Shown in pieces: positions 16,355 through 24,634 of a DNA stretch of 39,251 nt. Made by a program: the position numbers and the translations under genes. A model generated the notes under the pieces. It was not told the origin of the DNA, made no database searches, and saw only the letters and a list, made by a program, of their open reading frames with translations. This DNA is from Pseudomonas oleovorans subsp. oleovorans. GTDB taxonomy: Bacteria > Pseudomonadota > Gammaproteobacteria > Pseudomonadales > Pseudomonadaceae. How positions within the stretch are numbered: position 1 is the stretch's first letter; each line of letters begins with the position of its first letter. Location: NCBI RefSeq assembly GCF_002197815.1, contig NZ_NIUB01000039.1, positions 1 to 39,251 of the forward strand, in the 5' to 3' direction.

Positions 16355-16605
16355 ATATTTTTGACTTCTTGCGTTCGCGCAAGAAGGAAACCACCGCATC
16401 CATCGCCAAAGAGCGCCTACAGATCATCGTCGCCCACGAACGTGGCCAGCGCAGCCAGCCGGACTACCTGCCGGCCCTGCAGCAGGAACTGGTGGAAGTG
16501 ATCCGCAAGTACGTCAACATCGACTCTGACCAGGTACAGGTTGCCCTAGAGAACCAGGGCAGTTGCTCGATCCTGGAGCTGAACATTACCCTGCCGGATC
16601 GCTGA
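16351..16605 (+). CDS. minE: Cell division topological specificity factor MinE
   Basis: MinE drives MinD off the membrane and so sets up the pole-to-pole oscillation. The 84-residue product has the N-terminal membrane-binding stretch (MNIFDFLRSRKKETTAS), the anti-MinCD helix around AKERLQIIVAHERGQR and the C-terminal dimerisation/topology domain (LPALQQELVEVIRKYVNID... to LELNITLPDR). The ATG overlaps the minD stop by four bases (ATGA) and has GGAGG seven bases ahead, giving coupled translation. A strong terminator follows. Confidence 0.98.
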   Translation: MNIFDFLRSRKKETTASIAKERLQIIVAHERGQRSQPDYLPALQQELVEVIRKYVNIDSDQVQVALENQGSCSILELNITLPDR

Positions 16606-16622
16606 TCGATTCTGGCCATGCG

Positions 16623-16651
16623 CACGGCGGCTTCGGCCGCCGTGTTCGTTT
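16623..16651 (+). terminator. Terminator of the minCDE operon
   Basis: The 9-bp GC stem CACGGCGGC/GCCGCCGTG (16623-16631 and 16636-16644) has a TTCG tetraloop and is followed by TTCGTTTG. It lies 17 bp after the minE stop. Confidence 0.85.
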
Positions 16652-16668
16652 GTAGTCATCGATAGCCT

Positions 16669-16734
16669 GTAGGAGCGAGCTCTGCTCGCGAATATCGGTA
16701 ACCTGCATTTTTCGCGAGCAGAGCTCGCTCCTAC
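16669..16734. repeat. REP palindrome, GAGCTCTGCTCGCGAA subtype
   Basis: A 24-bp arm GTAGGAGCGAGCTCTGCTCG... (16669-16692) and its perfect complement (16711-16734) are separated by 18 bases. The same arm occurs at 19659-19724 and 23902-23971. It lies between the min terminator and rluA. Confidence 0.92.
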
Positions 16735-16754
16735 CAGACCGTTGCGAACGCCCC

Positions 16755-17390
16755 ATGCCGCTAAGCCAGATCGAAATTCTCCACCAGGACGCCGCCTTGT
16801 TGGTGATCAACAAGCCCACCCTGCTGCTGTCGGTGCCGGGCCGCGCCGATGACAACAAGGATTGCCTGGTCACCCGCCTGCAGGAAAATGGCTACCCCGA
16901 GGCGCGCATCGTCCATCGGCTGGACTGGGAAACCTCGGGCATCATCGTCCTGGCTCGCGACGCCGACAGCCACCGCGAGCTGTCCCGGCAGTTCCACGAC
17001 CGTGAAACCGAGAAGGCCTACACCGCCCTGTGCTGGGGCCAGCCGCAGGCCGACAGCGGCAGCATCGACCTGCCGCTGCGCTACGACCCGCCGACCAAAC
17101 CACGCCACGTGGTCGATCACGAACTGGGCAAACAGGCGCTGACCCACTGGCGCGTCATCGAGCGCTGCGGCGACTGGTGCCGGGTCGAGCTCACGCCCAT
17201 CACCGGACGCTCACACCAGTTGCGCGTGCATATGCTGTCCATCGGTCATCCGCTGCTGGGCGACCGTCTCTACGCTCACGAACAGGCCCTGGCCGCCCAT
17301 GAGCGCCTGTGCCTGCACGCCAGCATGCTCGCCCTCACCCACCCGCAAACGGGTGAGCGCATGCGCTTCGAGTGCCCGGCGCCATTTTGA
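16755..17390 (+). CDS. rluA: RNA pseudouridine synthase RluA
   Basis: RluA converts uridine to pseudouridine. E. coli RluA acts on U746 of 23S rRNA and U32 of several tRNAs. The 211-residue product (E. coli 219) lacks an S4 domain, as expected for RluA. Catalytic Asp57 lies in HRLDWETSGI. Other motifs are LLVINKPTLLLSVPGR, EKAYTALCWG, TGRSHQLRVHMLSIGHPLLGD and LCLHASMLALTHP. The ATG at 16755 lies 20 bp past a REP element. Position after minE agrees with the Pseudomonas order I recall (minCDE-rluA-aminopeptidase). Confidence 0.94.
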   Translation: MPLSQIEILHQDAALLVINKPTLLLSVPGRADDNKDCLVTRLQENGYPEARIVHRLDWETSGIIVLARDADSHRELSRQFHDRETEKAYTALCWGQPQADSGSIDLPLRYDPPTKPRHVVDHELGKQALTHWRVIERCGDWCRVELTPITGRSHQLRVHMLSIGHPLLGDRLYAHEQALAAHERLCLHASMLALTHPQTGERMRFECPAPF

Positions 17391-17401
17391 TCGCCCGCAG
17401 T

Positions 17402-17432
17402 AGGGTGGATGACGCTTTTTCATCCACCTTTC
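17402..17432 (+). terminator. Terminator-like hairpin after rluA
   Basis: GGTGGATG (17404-17411) pairs with CATCCACC (17421-17428), and TTTCT follows. The sequence TAGGGTGGATGACGC belongs to a repeat family also seen at 31799-31827, so it may be a repeat as well as a terminator. Confidence 0.55.
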
Positions 17433-17566
17433 TGACTGCCACAACCTGCGCCCAAGACCCCGCAAGCGCCAGCAGATAGCCTGCAACTATCGCCCCAAAC
17501 GAATGCACGGCCGGCACAGCGCGATGCAAATTGGTTACACTCGCACCATCGTTGCCCGGAGTCCCT

Positions 17567-18856
17567 ATGCGCGAAGAACTGATCCAAGGCCTGCTCGATT
17601 TTCTCAACGCCTCGCCGACCCCCTTTCATGCCACCACCAGCCTGGCCATGCGCCTGGAAGCCGCCGGTTATCGTCACCTCGACGAACGCGCGCCCTGGCA
17701 GACCGAAGCCGGTGGTCGCTATTACGTGACCCGCAACGACTCCTCGATCATTGCCTTCAAGCTCGGTAAACGCCCGGCCGTCGATGGCGGCATTCGCCTG
17801 GTCGGTGCCCATACCGACAGCCCCTGCCTGCGCGTCAAGCCGAATCCGGAACTACAGCGCCAGGGCTTCTTCCAGCTCGGCGTGGAAGTCTACGGCGGCG
17901 CCCTGCTCGCCCCCTGGTTCGACCGCGACCTATCGCTGGCCGGCCGCGTGACCTACCGCCGCGACGGCAAGGTCGAAAGCCAACTGATCGACTTCTACCA
18001 GCCCATCGCCGTGATCCCCAGCCTGGCCATCCACCTCAACCGCGAGGCCAACCAGGGCTGGGCGATCAATCCGCAGAACGAGCTACCACCGATCCTGGCC
18101 CAACTGGCCAGCAGCGAAACCGCCGACTTCCGCGCCCTGCTCGCCGAACAGCTGGCCATGGAGCACGACTTCAACCCGGACGCAGTGCTGGACTATGAAC
18201 TGAGCTTCTACGACACCCAGAGCGCCGCCATCGTCGGTCTCAACCAGGATTTCATCGCCAGCGCACGCCTGGACAATCTGCTGTCCTGCTACGCCGGCCT
18301 GCAGGCGCTGATCGACGCGGACGACGAGGTAACCTGTGTGCTGGTCTGCACCGACCACGAAGAAGTCGGCTCCTGCTCGGCCTGCGGCGCCGACGGCCCC
18401 TTCCTCGAGCAGGTGCTGCGCCGCGTGCTGCCAGACGGCGACGCCTTCGTGCGCACCATCCAGCGCTCGCTACTGGTCTCGGCGGACAACGCTCACGGCG
18501 TACACCCCAACTACGCCGACAAGCACGATGGCAACCACGGACCCAAGCTCAACGCCGGCCCGGTGATCAAGATCAACAGCAACCAGCGCTACGCCACCAA
18601 CAGCGAGACTGCGGGTTTCTTCCGCCACCTGTGCCTGGAAAACGAAGTACCGGTGCAAAGCTTCGTGGTGCGCAGCGACATGGCCTGCGGCTCCACCATC
18701 GGCCCGATCACCGCCAGCCAGCTGGGCGTGCGCACGGTCGACATCGGCCTGCCCACCTTCGCCATGCACTCGATTCGCGAACTGGCCGGCAGCCACGACC
18801 TGGAGCACCTGGTGAAAGTGCTGACCGCCTTCTATTCCAGCCCTGAACTCCCTTGA
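17567..18856 (+). CDS. apeB: M18 family aminopeptidase
   Basis: This is a cytosolic metallo-aminopeptidase of family M18 (aspartyl aminopeptidase-like), usually named M18 aminopeptidase 2 in Pseudomonas. The 429-residue product keeps the two-metal site: GAHTDSP (His), RLDNLLSCY (Asp), TDHEEVGS (catalytic Glu pair), SADNAHGVHPNY (Asp) and TFAMHSIRE (terminal His). DGNHGPKLN and SDMACGSTIGP are also typical. The ATG at 17567 follows CGGAGT and gives the family start MREELIQGLLDFL; the longer ORF start (17531) has no support. It probably forms a unit with gmhA, which begins 14 bases after its stop. Confidence 0.95.
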   Translation: MREELIQGLLDFLNASPTPFHATTSLAMRLEAAGYRHLDERAPWQTEAGGRYYVTRNDSSIIAFKLGKRPAVDGGIRLVGAHTDSPCLRVKPNPELQRQGFFQLGVEVYGGALLAPWFDRDLSLAGRVTYRRDGKVESQLIDFYQPIAVIPSLAIHLNREANQGWAINPQNELPPILAQLASSETADFRALLAEQLAMEHDFNPDAVLDYELSFYDTQSAAIVGLNQDFIASARLDNLLSCYAGLQALIDADDEVTCVLVCTDHEEVGSCSACGADGPFLEQVLRRVLPDGDAFVRTIQRSLLVSADNAHGVHPNYADKHDGNHGPKLNAGPVIKINSNQRYATNSETAGFFRHLCLENEVPVQSFVVRSDMACGSTIGPITASQLGVRTVDIGLPTFAMHSIRELAGSHDLEHLVKVLTAFYSSPELP

Positions 18857-18870
18857 GGTTCTGAGACGCG

Positions 18871-19458
18871 ATGATCGAACATATCCGCAACAGCCTGCAG
18901 GAAGCTCAGCGCGCGCTGGAGGCCTTCCTCGCCAACGAACAGACCCTGGGCAATATCCAGAAGGCCGCCGAGTTGCTGGTCGAGAGCTTCGAGCACAAGG
19001 GCAAGGCCTTTTCCTGCGGCAATGGCGGCTCGATGTGCGACGCCATGCACTTTGCCGAGGAGCTGACCGGGCGCTACCGCAAGAACCGTCCCGGCATCGC
19101 CGCCGTGTCGATCAGCGACCCCAGCCATATCAGCTGCGTGGCCAACGATTTCGGTTACGACTTCATCTTCTCGCGCTATATCGAGTCGCATGGCCGCGAA
19201 GGTGACGTACTGATCGCCATCAGCACCAGCGGCAAGAGCCCGAACGTGGTCAAGGCCGCCGAAGCTGCCAAGGCGCTGGGTGTGAAGGTGATCGCCCTGA
19301 CCGGCAAGCCCGGCTCGCTGCTGGAAAGCCTGGCCGATGTGTGCATCTGCGCCCCGGGCGGCGATTTCGCCGACCGCGTGCAGGAACTGCACATCAAGAC
19401 CCTGCACATCCTCATCGAGCTGATCGAGCGCAAGCTCAGCCCGCAGAACTACGCCTGA
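18871..19458 (+). CDS. gmhA: Sedoheptulose 7-phosphate isomerase GmhA
   Basis: GmhA converts D-sedoheptulose 7-phosphate to D-glycero-D-manno-heptose 7-phosphate, the first step of ADP-heptose synthesis for the LPS inner core. The 195-residue SIS-domain protein follows E. coli GmhA (192) closely: SCGNGGS, CDAMHFAEELTGRYR, SISDPSHISCVANDFG, ISTSGKSPNV and RVQELHIKTLHILIELIE. The residues equal to E. coli His61, Glu65 and the C-terminal catalytic His are kept. The closer match is to true GmhA rather than to DiaA, which Pseudomonas also has and which is often misnamed GmhA. The residue equal to E. coli His56 is Met. It lies 14 bp behind apeB with GAGG-like sequence before the ATG. Confidence 0.92.
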   Translation: MIEHIRNSLQEAQRALEAFLANEQTLGNIQKAAELLVESFEHKGKAFSCGNGGSMCDAMHFAEELTGRYRKNRPGIAAVSISDPSHISCVANDFGYDFIFSRYIESHGREGDVLIAISTSGKSPNVVKAAEAAKALGVKVIALTGKPGSLLESLADVCICAPGGDFADRVQELHIKTLHILIELIERKLSPQNYA

Positions 19459-19658
19459 GAATGGGTAGGGGGGGGCTGGGCGGCGATCCGCTTCAGCCCA
19501 TCGTCGGCCTACATGGCATGCGGGCTGACTAGTGGGCTGAAGCCCACCTTAATCGGCTGGGCGATCTTCGACATTGCGCCAATGCTGGGTTACGCCGCCG
19601 CTGATGTGGCGGCGTGTTCAACAAGGTGACAGGCGCCGCTCTCCTAAACTGCCAGCCC

Positions 19659-19724
19659 TGTAGGAGCGAGCTCTGCTCGCGAACAGCAGCAGCAAAAGCT
19701 TCGCGAGCAGAGCTCGCTCCCACA
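19659..19724. repeat. REP palindrome, GAGCTCTGCTCGCGAA subtype
   Basis: The 25-bp arm TGTAGGAGCGAGCTCTGCTC... (19659-19683) faces its complement (19700-19724, one mismatch) across 16 bases. It sits between the convergent gmhA and AraC-type genes. The preceding 19459-19658 stretch has short GGGCTGAAGCCCAC-type inverted pieces but nothing coding. Confidence 0.92.
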
Positions 19725-19734
19725 AAAGCGCGAG

Positions 19735-20484
19735 TCAGGCGGCGCGCAGGCGCTTCGGGGTCAGCCCCATGTAACGGCGCATGGCCGTGGTCAGGGCGCT
19801 CTGACTGGAGAAACCACATTCCTCAGCGATCCGCACCAGCGGCAGGTTGCTCTCGCGCAGCATGCGCGCGGCGCGGTCGAGGCGAGTCTGAAGCAGGTAT
19901 TGGTGTGGCGTGAGGCCAACACTGTCCTTGAACTGGGCATGGAAGTGGCTGGGGCTCAGACACATTTCGTGCGCCAACTCGGCGACGCTGATACGCCGCG
20001 CCAGGTGCTCGCCGATATAATCGTCCAAGCGCTGCAGATCCAGCGCCCCTTGCGGCTGCCGGCGCTGTTCGCCAAACAGACGCAGATGCAGGGCTCGGAG
20101 CAATACGCCACCAAGAGAGCGTGCCAGAATCGAGTCGCTACCGTAGCGCTCAAGCTCTGCGCCGGCATAGCTCAGCAGGTGCTGGAAATCGACATCGAGG
20201 GCGGGATAACGCGGAGTTTCGAACAGACGGTGGAGCAACTCGAGGTCTTCGCTGGGGGTGTCCTGTTCGTCCAGGTCGAGAATCAGCATGCGGTTGTCGC
20301 CCATGCCGGCGAACTGGTGGGCGGCATCGCCCGGCACCAGGCAGGCGCGCATACGGCAGACTTCCCCACCGCGGCCGCCGACTTCGAATTCGGCGCGGCC
20401 GACCAGGGACATCACCAATTGGTGATGATCATGGGCATGTTCATGGGCCTGTTCATCCAGGCGGATCACACGGGCTTGTAGCAT
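19735..20484 (-). CDS. AraC-family transcriptional regulator
   Basis: The 249-residue protein has an N-terminal cupin-like ligand domain (HEHAHDHHQLVMSLVGRAEFEVGG..., about residues 13-90) and a C-terminal AraC/XylS DNA-binding domain with two helix-turn-helix motifs. The second contains the signature VRIAEECGFSSQSALTTAMRRYMGLTPKRLR. The His-rich start (HEHAHDHH) may bind a metal or merely belong to the cupin. Effector and targets are unknown. No putative target operon is adjacent: it faces gmhA and is divergent from the 20730 gene, with about 245 bp between them. Confidence 0.9.
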   Translation of the reverse strand: MLQARVIRLDEQAHEHAHDHHQLVMSLVGRAEFEVGGRGGEVCRMRACLVPGDAAHQFAGMGDNRMLILDLDEQDTPSEDLELLHRLFETPRYPALDVDFQHLLSYAGAELERYGSDSILARSLGGVLLRALHLRLFGEQRRQPQGALDLQRLDDYIGEHLARRISVAELAHEMCLSPSHFHAQFKDSVGLTPHQYLLQTRLDRAARMLRESNLPLVRIAEECGFSSQSALTTAMRRYMGLTPKRLRAA

Positions 20485-20729
20485 CGCAAAAGACTGGTGG
20501 CACGAAACAAGGGTTGCACTTTACTCCTTTCTCAGGGAAAACGCCGCAACCACCCACCAGCGAAACGGTTGCACCTAGAGCAACCAACGCACCAATTCGC
20601 AGCCCCGCACAACCTCAGGCCCTATTACCGTGCACCCGATCAATCCCGCTGAACCGCATTACACAGCCTCCGGCAAATGGCAGGAGAGTTGCTTCGCTCC
20701 TTTCGACCGACCCTGACAAGCGAACCCCG

Positions 20730-21434
20730 ATGAGCGATGCCGCCCTCATTTTTCTGACCCTGCTGGTCGTGCTGCTCACACTGAGCTACTGGCTCACCCA
20801 CCGCGCGGAAAATCGCCAGTTGAAAGCCAGCAAACAGGCGGACACCGAGATCGTGCAGCGCTGCCTCGACCTGCTTCAGGCCCTGCAGAAACATCGTGGG
20901 CTGGGCGCGCAGCAGGATGCCGCGAGCGTCACGCTGCGCAATACCCAGGCGCAGCAGCTGGATCAGCTCTGGCTGAACTGGCCCGGCGCCAGCATGCAAC
21001 TACCTCCCCTGCAGCACCACTGGCCGCAGTTGCGCCGCAAACCCGCTGACTTCGATGCCCACTGCCGACTGATCGAAACACTGCTGACGGTGATCGAACA
21101 ACTCGAAGATCGCCTCTACCGTCAACATCACCCCAGAATTCGCGGGCTCGGCGAGGCCTGCCGCTCGCTCGAAGACCTCGCCAGGCTGCGCGGCCTGGCG
21201 GTACGCGCGGCCAATTACGAGCGCTGCCCGCCTGGGCTGCAGATGCAACTGCGCTTTCTATGCAAGCGCATGCTCGATCAGGAACAAGACTCGCATCTGC
21301 TCGCGCTGATCGAGCGCCTGCAGAGTGACCTGATCGAGTCGGCACAGATTCGCCTGGCGCCCGGTGAGTGCTTCGCCCTGCTCACCCCACTGATCGAGCA
21401 GCGCCTGCAAGGCATTCGCCTGATCCTCGACTGA
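20730..21434 (+). CDS. Membrane-anchored protein with possible NIT-like sensor domain
   Basis: The 234-residue protein begins with one membrane helix (ALIFLTLLVVLLTLSYWL, residues 5-22). An all-helical soluble part follows with the stretch LLQALQKHRGLGAQQ, which resembles the start of NIT (nitrate/nitrite-sensing) domains, where Q-x-x-R-G-x-x appears in the same place. The rest is heptad-like and rich in Leu and Arg. No catalytic or DNA-binding motif is visible. The ATG at 20730 begins MSDAALIF; the long ORF start at 20121 overlaps the AraC gene. It lies 61 bp upstream of lon on the same strand, so the two may be co-transcribed. NIT assignment is tentative. Confidence 0.65.
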   Translation: MSDAALIFLTLLVVLLTLSYWLTHRAENRQLKASKQADTEIVQRCLDLLQALQKHRGLGAQQDAASVTLRNTQAQQLDQLWLNWPGASMQLPPLQHHWPQLRRKPADFDAHCRLIETLLTVIEQLEDRLYRQHHPRIRGLGEACRSLEDLARLRGLAVRAANYERCPPGLQMQLRFLCKRMLDQEQDSHLLALIERLQSDLIESAQIRLAPGECFALLTPLIEQRLQGIRLILD

Positions 21435-21495
21435 AACGTTGAAAAAATCCTGCACTCGCCCCATCTAGCAACCAAAGTACACACAAAGGTGCTCC

Positions 21496-23892
21496 ATGAA
21501 CGATCAGGACAACACCCCCGAAGCTGTCGAAGTTCACGTCAAGGCCGATAGCACCGGCCTGGTACTGCCCGCGCAGCAGCTGCCGGACAAGCTCTACATC
21601 ATCCCCATCCACAACCGCCCGTTCTTTCCGGCGCAGGTGCTGCCGGTCATAGTCAACCAGCAGCCCTGGGGCCGTACGCTGGCGCGCGTCAGCAATACCG
21701 AGCATAAATGCCTGGCGGTATTCTTCGTCGACACCCCGCCGGACGAACATGGCGAGTTCGACCTCGATAGCCTGCCAGAGCACGGCACGCTGGTGCGTGT
21801 ACATCACGTCAGCGAGGAAGGCGGCAAACTGCAGTTCGTCGCCCAGGGACTGACCCGCGTGCGCATCCGTGGCTGGCTCAGCCGCCGCGGCCCGTATCTG
21901 GCCGAAGTTGAGTACCCACAGGCGCCCAACGACCCGCGTGACGAGGTCAAGGCCTACGGCATGGCGCTGATCAATGCGATCAAGGAGCTGCTGCCGCTCA
22001 ACCCGCTGTACAGCGAGGAGTTGAAGAACTACCTCAACCGCTTCAGCCCCAACGATCCATCGCCACTCACCGATTTCGCCGCCGCCCTGACCACCGCCTC
22101 CGGCCACGAGTTGCAGGAAGTGCTGGATACCGTGCCCGTGCTCAAGCGCATGGAGAAGGTGCTGCCGCTGCTGCGCAAGGAGGTCGAAGTCGGCCGCCTG
22201 CAGAAGGAGCTGTCGGCCGAGGTGAACAAACAGATCGGCGAGCGTCAGCGCGAATTCTTCCTCAAGGAGCAGCTCAAGCTGATCCAGCAGGAGCTGGGCA
22301 TCAGCAAGGACGACAAGAGTGCCGATCGTGAGGAATTTCTCGCCCGCCTCGAAGGCAAGACCCTGCCCGCGCCTGCACGCAAGCGTATCGACGAGGAATT
22401 GAACAAGCTGTCAATCCTGGAAACCGGTTCGCCGGAATACGCCGTCACGCGCAATTACCTGGACTGGGCCACCGCCCTGCCCTGGGGCATTCACGGCCAG
22501 GACAAGCTCGACCTGGGCCGCGCGCGCAAGGTGCTGGACAAGCACCACGCCGGCATGGACGACATCAAGCAGCGCATCATCGAGTTCTTGGCCGTCGGCG
22601 CCTTCAAGGGTGAGATCGCCGGCTCCATCGTGCTGCTGGTCGGCCCGCCTGGCGTGGGCAAGACCAGCATCGGCAAGTCCATCGCCGAATCCCTCGGCCG
22701 GCCGTTCTATCGCTTCTCGGTGGGCGGCATGCGTGACGAAGCGGAGATCAAGGGCCATCGCCGCACCTACATCGGTGCCATGCCCGGCAAGCTGGTGCAG
22801 GCGCTGAAGGAAGCCGAGGTGATGAACCCGGTGATCATGCTCGACGAGATCGACAAGATGGGCATCAGCTACCAGGGCGACCCCGCCTCGGCGCTGCTGG
22901 AAACGCTGGACCCGGAGCAGAACGTCGAATTCCTCGACCACTATCTGGACCTGCGCCTGGACCTGTCCAAGGTGCTGTTCGTCTGCACCGCCAATACCCT
23001 CGATTCCATCCCCGGGCCGCTGCTCGACCGCATGGAGGTGATCCGCCTGTCCGGCTACATCACCGAGGAAAAGCTGGCCATCGCCAAGCGCCACTTGTGG
23101 CCCAAGCAGTTGGAGAAAGCCGGCGTGCCGAAGGCGCGCCTGTCCATCAGCGATGCGGCGCTGCGCGCGGTGATCGAAGGCTATGCCCGCGAGGCCGGCG
23201 TGCGCCAACTGGAGAAACAACTGGGCAAGCTGGTGCGCAAGGCGGTAGTCAAGCTGCTGGACGATCCCGAGGCAAAAATCCGTATCGGCGCCAAGGATCT
23301 CGAGGAAGCCCTCGGCATGCCGGTGTTCCGCAACGAGCGGGTGCTGGCCGGCACCGGGGTGATCACCGGCCTGGCCTGGACCAGCATGGGCGGTGCGACC
23401 CTGCCGATCGAGGCGACGCGTATCCACACGCTCAATCGCGGCTTCAAGCTCACCGGCCAGCTCGGCGAGGTGATGAAGGAGTCGGCGGAGATCGCCTACA
23501 GCTACGTCAGCTCGCACCTCAAGCAGTTCGGCGGCGACCCGACCTTCTTCGACCAGGCCTTCGTCCACCTGCACGTACCGGAAGGCGCCACGCCCAAGGA
23601 CGGCCCCAGCGCCGGCATCACCATGGCCAGCGCCCTGCTCTCGCTGGCGCGCAACCAGGCGCCGAAAAAGGGCGTGGCCATGACCGGCGAGCTGACCCTG
23701 ACCGGCCAGGTGCTGCCCATCGGCGGCGTGCGCGAGAAGGTGATCGCAGCGCGGCGGCAGAAGATCTTCGAGCTGATCCTGCCGGAGGCCAACCGCGGCA
23801 GTTACGAGGAGTTGCCGGACTACCTCAAGGAAGGCCTGACCGTGCACTTCGCCAAGCGTTATGGGGACGTGGCCAAGGTGCTGTTCGACTAA
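21496..23892 (+). CDS. lon: Lon family ATP-dependent protease (AsrA-like)
   Basis: This 798-residue cytosolic AAA+ serine protease degrades abnormal and regulatory proteins as a hexamer. Order of parts: N-terminal LON substrate domain (about residues 35-235), coiled segment QKELSAEVNKQIGERQREFF, Walker A GPPGVGKT at 383-390, Walker B VIMLDEIDK near 446, and the C-terminal protease domain with the Ser705 (KDGPSAG) and Lys748 (GGVREKVIAA) dyad. The ATG at 21496 follows AAAGGTG. Pseudomonas has more than one Lon. This copy is followed by an icp gene, the order I recall for PA0779 (AsrA)-PA0778 in P. aeruginosa, so it is likely the AsrA paralogue, linked to heat-shock and aminoglycoside responses, rather than the main Lon. 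Confidence 0.95.
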   Translation: MNDQDNTPEAVEVHVKADSTGLVLPAQQLPDKLYIIPIHNRPFFPAQVLPVIVNQQPWGRTLARVSNTEHKCLAVFFVDTPPDEHGEFDLDSLPEHGTLVRVHHVSEEGGKLQFVAQGLTRVRIRGWLSRRGPYLAEVEYPQAPNDPRDEVKAYGMALINAIKELLPLNPLYSEELKNYLNRFSPNDPSPLTDFAAALTTASGHELQEVLDTVPVLKRMEKVLPLLRKEVEVGRLQKELSAEVNKQIGERQREFFLKEQLKLIQQELGISKDDKSADREEFLARLEGKTLPAPARKRIDEELNKLSILETGSPEYAVTRNYLDWATALPWGIHGQDKLDLGRARKVLDKHHAGMDDIKQRIIEFLAVGAFKGEIAGSIVLLVGPPGVGKTSIGKSIAESLGRPFYRFSVGGMRDEAEIKGHRRTYIGAMPGKLVQALKEAEVMNPVIMLDEIDKMGISYQGDPASALLETLDPEQNVEFLDHYLDLRLDLSKVLFVCTANTLDSIPGPLLDRMEVIRLSGYITEEKLAIAKRHLWPKQLEKAGVPKARLSISDAALRAVIEGYAREAGVRQLEKQLGKLVRKAVVKLLDDPEAKIRIGAKDLEEALGMPVFRNERVLAGTGVITGLAWTSMGGATLPIEATRIHTLNRGFKLTGQLGEVMKESAEIAYSYVSSHLKQFGGDPTFFDQAFVHLHVPEGATPKDGPSAGITMASALLSLARNQAPKKGVAMTGELTLTGQVLPIGGVREKVIAARRQKIFELILPEANRGSYEELPDYLKEGLTVHFAKRYGDVAKVLFD

Positions 23893-23901
23893 AGAGGCAT
23901 A

Positions 23902-23971
23902 TGTAGGAGCGAGCTCTGCTCGCGAAGCTTTTCAGGCTCACATACATTCGCGAGCAGAGCTCGCCCCTACA
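23902..23971. repeat. REP palindrome, GAGCTCTGCTCGCGAA subtype
   Basis: The 25-bp arm TGTAGGAGCGAGCTCTGCTC... (23902-23926) faces its near complement (23947-23971, one mismatch), starting nine bases after the lon stop. It may protect or end the lon transcript before icp. Confidence 0.92.
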
Positions 23972-24052
23972 GCAAACCGTGCGTCTCCACGGTCGCCACC
24001 GACAGGTCTATGCCGCTATGCTGGGGCCAGGTTTCGTCGACTGGAGTTCGTC

Positions 24053-24445
24053 ATGCATGCCACCTTGCGCCTGCTTATCCTGCCCGCCCTGGCCCTGCTT
24101 ACGGCGTGCGCCCATCAATCCGGCACGCTGGAGCTAAAGAAAGATCGGCAGTGCCCGCTGACGCTGAACAAGGGTCAGCAGCTGATTCTCAGCCTGCCCA
24201 GCAACCCCACCACCGGCTTTCGCTGGGAAGTCCGTGATGGCGCGGCGAACGTACTGCAAAGCCTCGGCCCCGAGGTGTACAGCAATCCCGAAGACGCCGG
24301 GCTGGTGGGCGCTGGCGGCATTTCCACCTGGCGCTTCATGGCGCGCGAGCCAGGCGAAGGTCGCCTGCTGCTGACCTACCAGCAGCCTTGGGAGCCGAAC
24401 GTGCCGCCAGCGGAAACCTTCGAGTGTGAAGTGCGGGTGAAGTGA
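24053..24445 (+). CDS. icp: Chagasin-type inhibitor of cysteine peptidases (lipoprotein)
   Basis: The 130-residue precursor has a lipoprotein signal with lipobox LTAC at residues 16-19, so the mature protein starts at Cys19 and is lipid-anchored in the envelope. The mature part shows the three loops of the I42 (chagasin/ICP) family: NPTTGFRW, the glycine loop (GAGGISTWRF) and the PW loop (QQPWEP). Such proteins block papain-like cysteine peptidases. Why a bacterium without obvious targets carries it is not settled. It follows the Lon-type gene with a REP between, as in P. aeruginosa. The ATG at 24053 follows CTGGAG; the longer ORF from 23861 overlaps lon. Confidence 0.9.
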   Translation: MHATLRLLILPALALLTACAHQSGTLELKKDRQCPLTLNKGQQLILSLPSNPTTGFRWEVRDGAANVLQSLGPEVYSNPEDAGLVGAGGISTWRFMAREPGEGRLLLTYQQPWEPNVPPAETFECEVRVK

Positions 24446-24470
24446 GCAAGCCGAACACGGTAGAGCTTCT

Positions 24471-24528
24471 GTGGGAGGGGCTTTAGCCGCGACGACTCGA
24501 GGCAAATCGCCGCTAAAGCGCCTCCCAC
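24471..24528. repeat. REP-like palindrome, GGGGCTTTAGCCGCGA subtype
   Basis: The arm GTGGGAGGGGCTTTAGCCGC... (24471-24492) faces TCGCCGCTAAAGCGCCTCCC... (24507-24528). It lies 25 bp after icp. Confidence 0.85.
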
Positions 24529-24565
24529 GGCTCAGTGGGGCCGGCGCAACCCGCTACCTATTCAT

Positions 24566-24587
24566 GGCGGGTTGCACCCGCCCTACA
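24566..24587. repeat. Single repeat unit GGCGGGTTGCACCCGCCCTACA
   Basis: This 22-bp unit is identical to the right arm of the palindrome at 26643-26664. It contains its own GGCGGG/CCCGCC inverted repeat. No facing partner is present here. Confidence 0.7.
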
Positions 24588-24602
24588 GGCTGCAAACGAA
24601 CA

Positions 24603-24632
24603 AGGGGCGCTTATGCGCCCCTCATTTCTATC
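24603..24632 (+). terminator. Hairpin between icp and the ABC permease gene
   Basis: AGGGGCGC/GCGCCCCT (24603-24610 and 24615-24622) with a TTAT loop is followed by CATTTCTAT on the plus strand and CCTTGTT on the minus strand. It could serve the convergent icp and ABC genes, but the T-runs are weak. Confidence 0.5.
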
Positions 24633-24634
24633 GT

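Noticed and set aside
19735..20484. AraC-type regulator as the proline regulator PruR
   Set aside because: It lies 18 kb from putP and no put genes are near; family membership alone does not support the name.
22411..23847. Long minus-strand ORF opposite lon
   Set aside because: Antisense shadow of the Lon AAA+ and protease domains.
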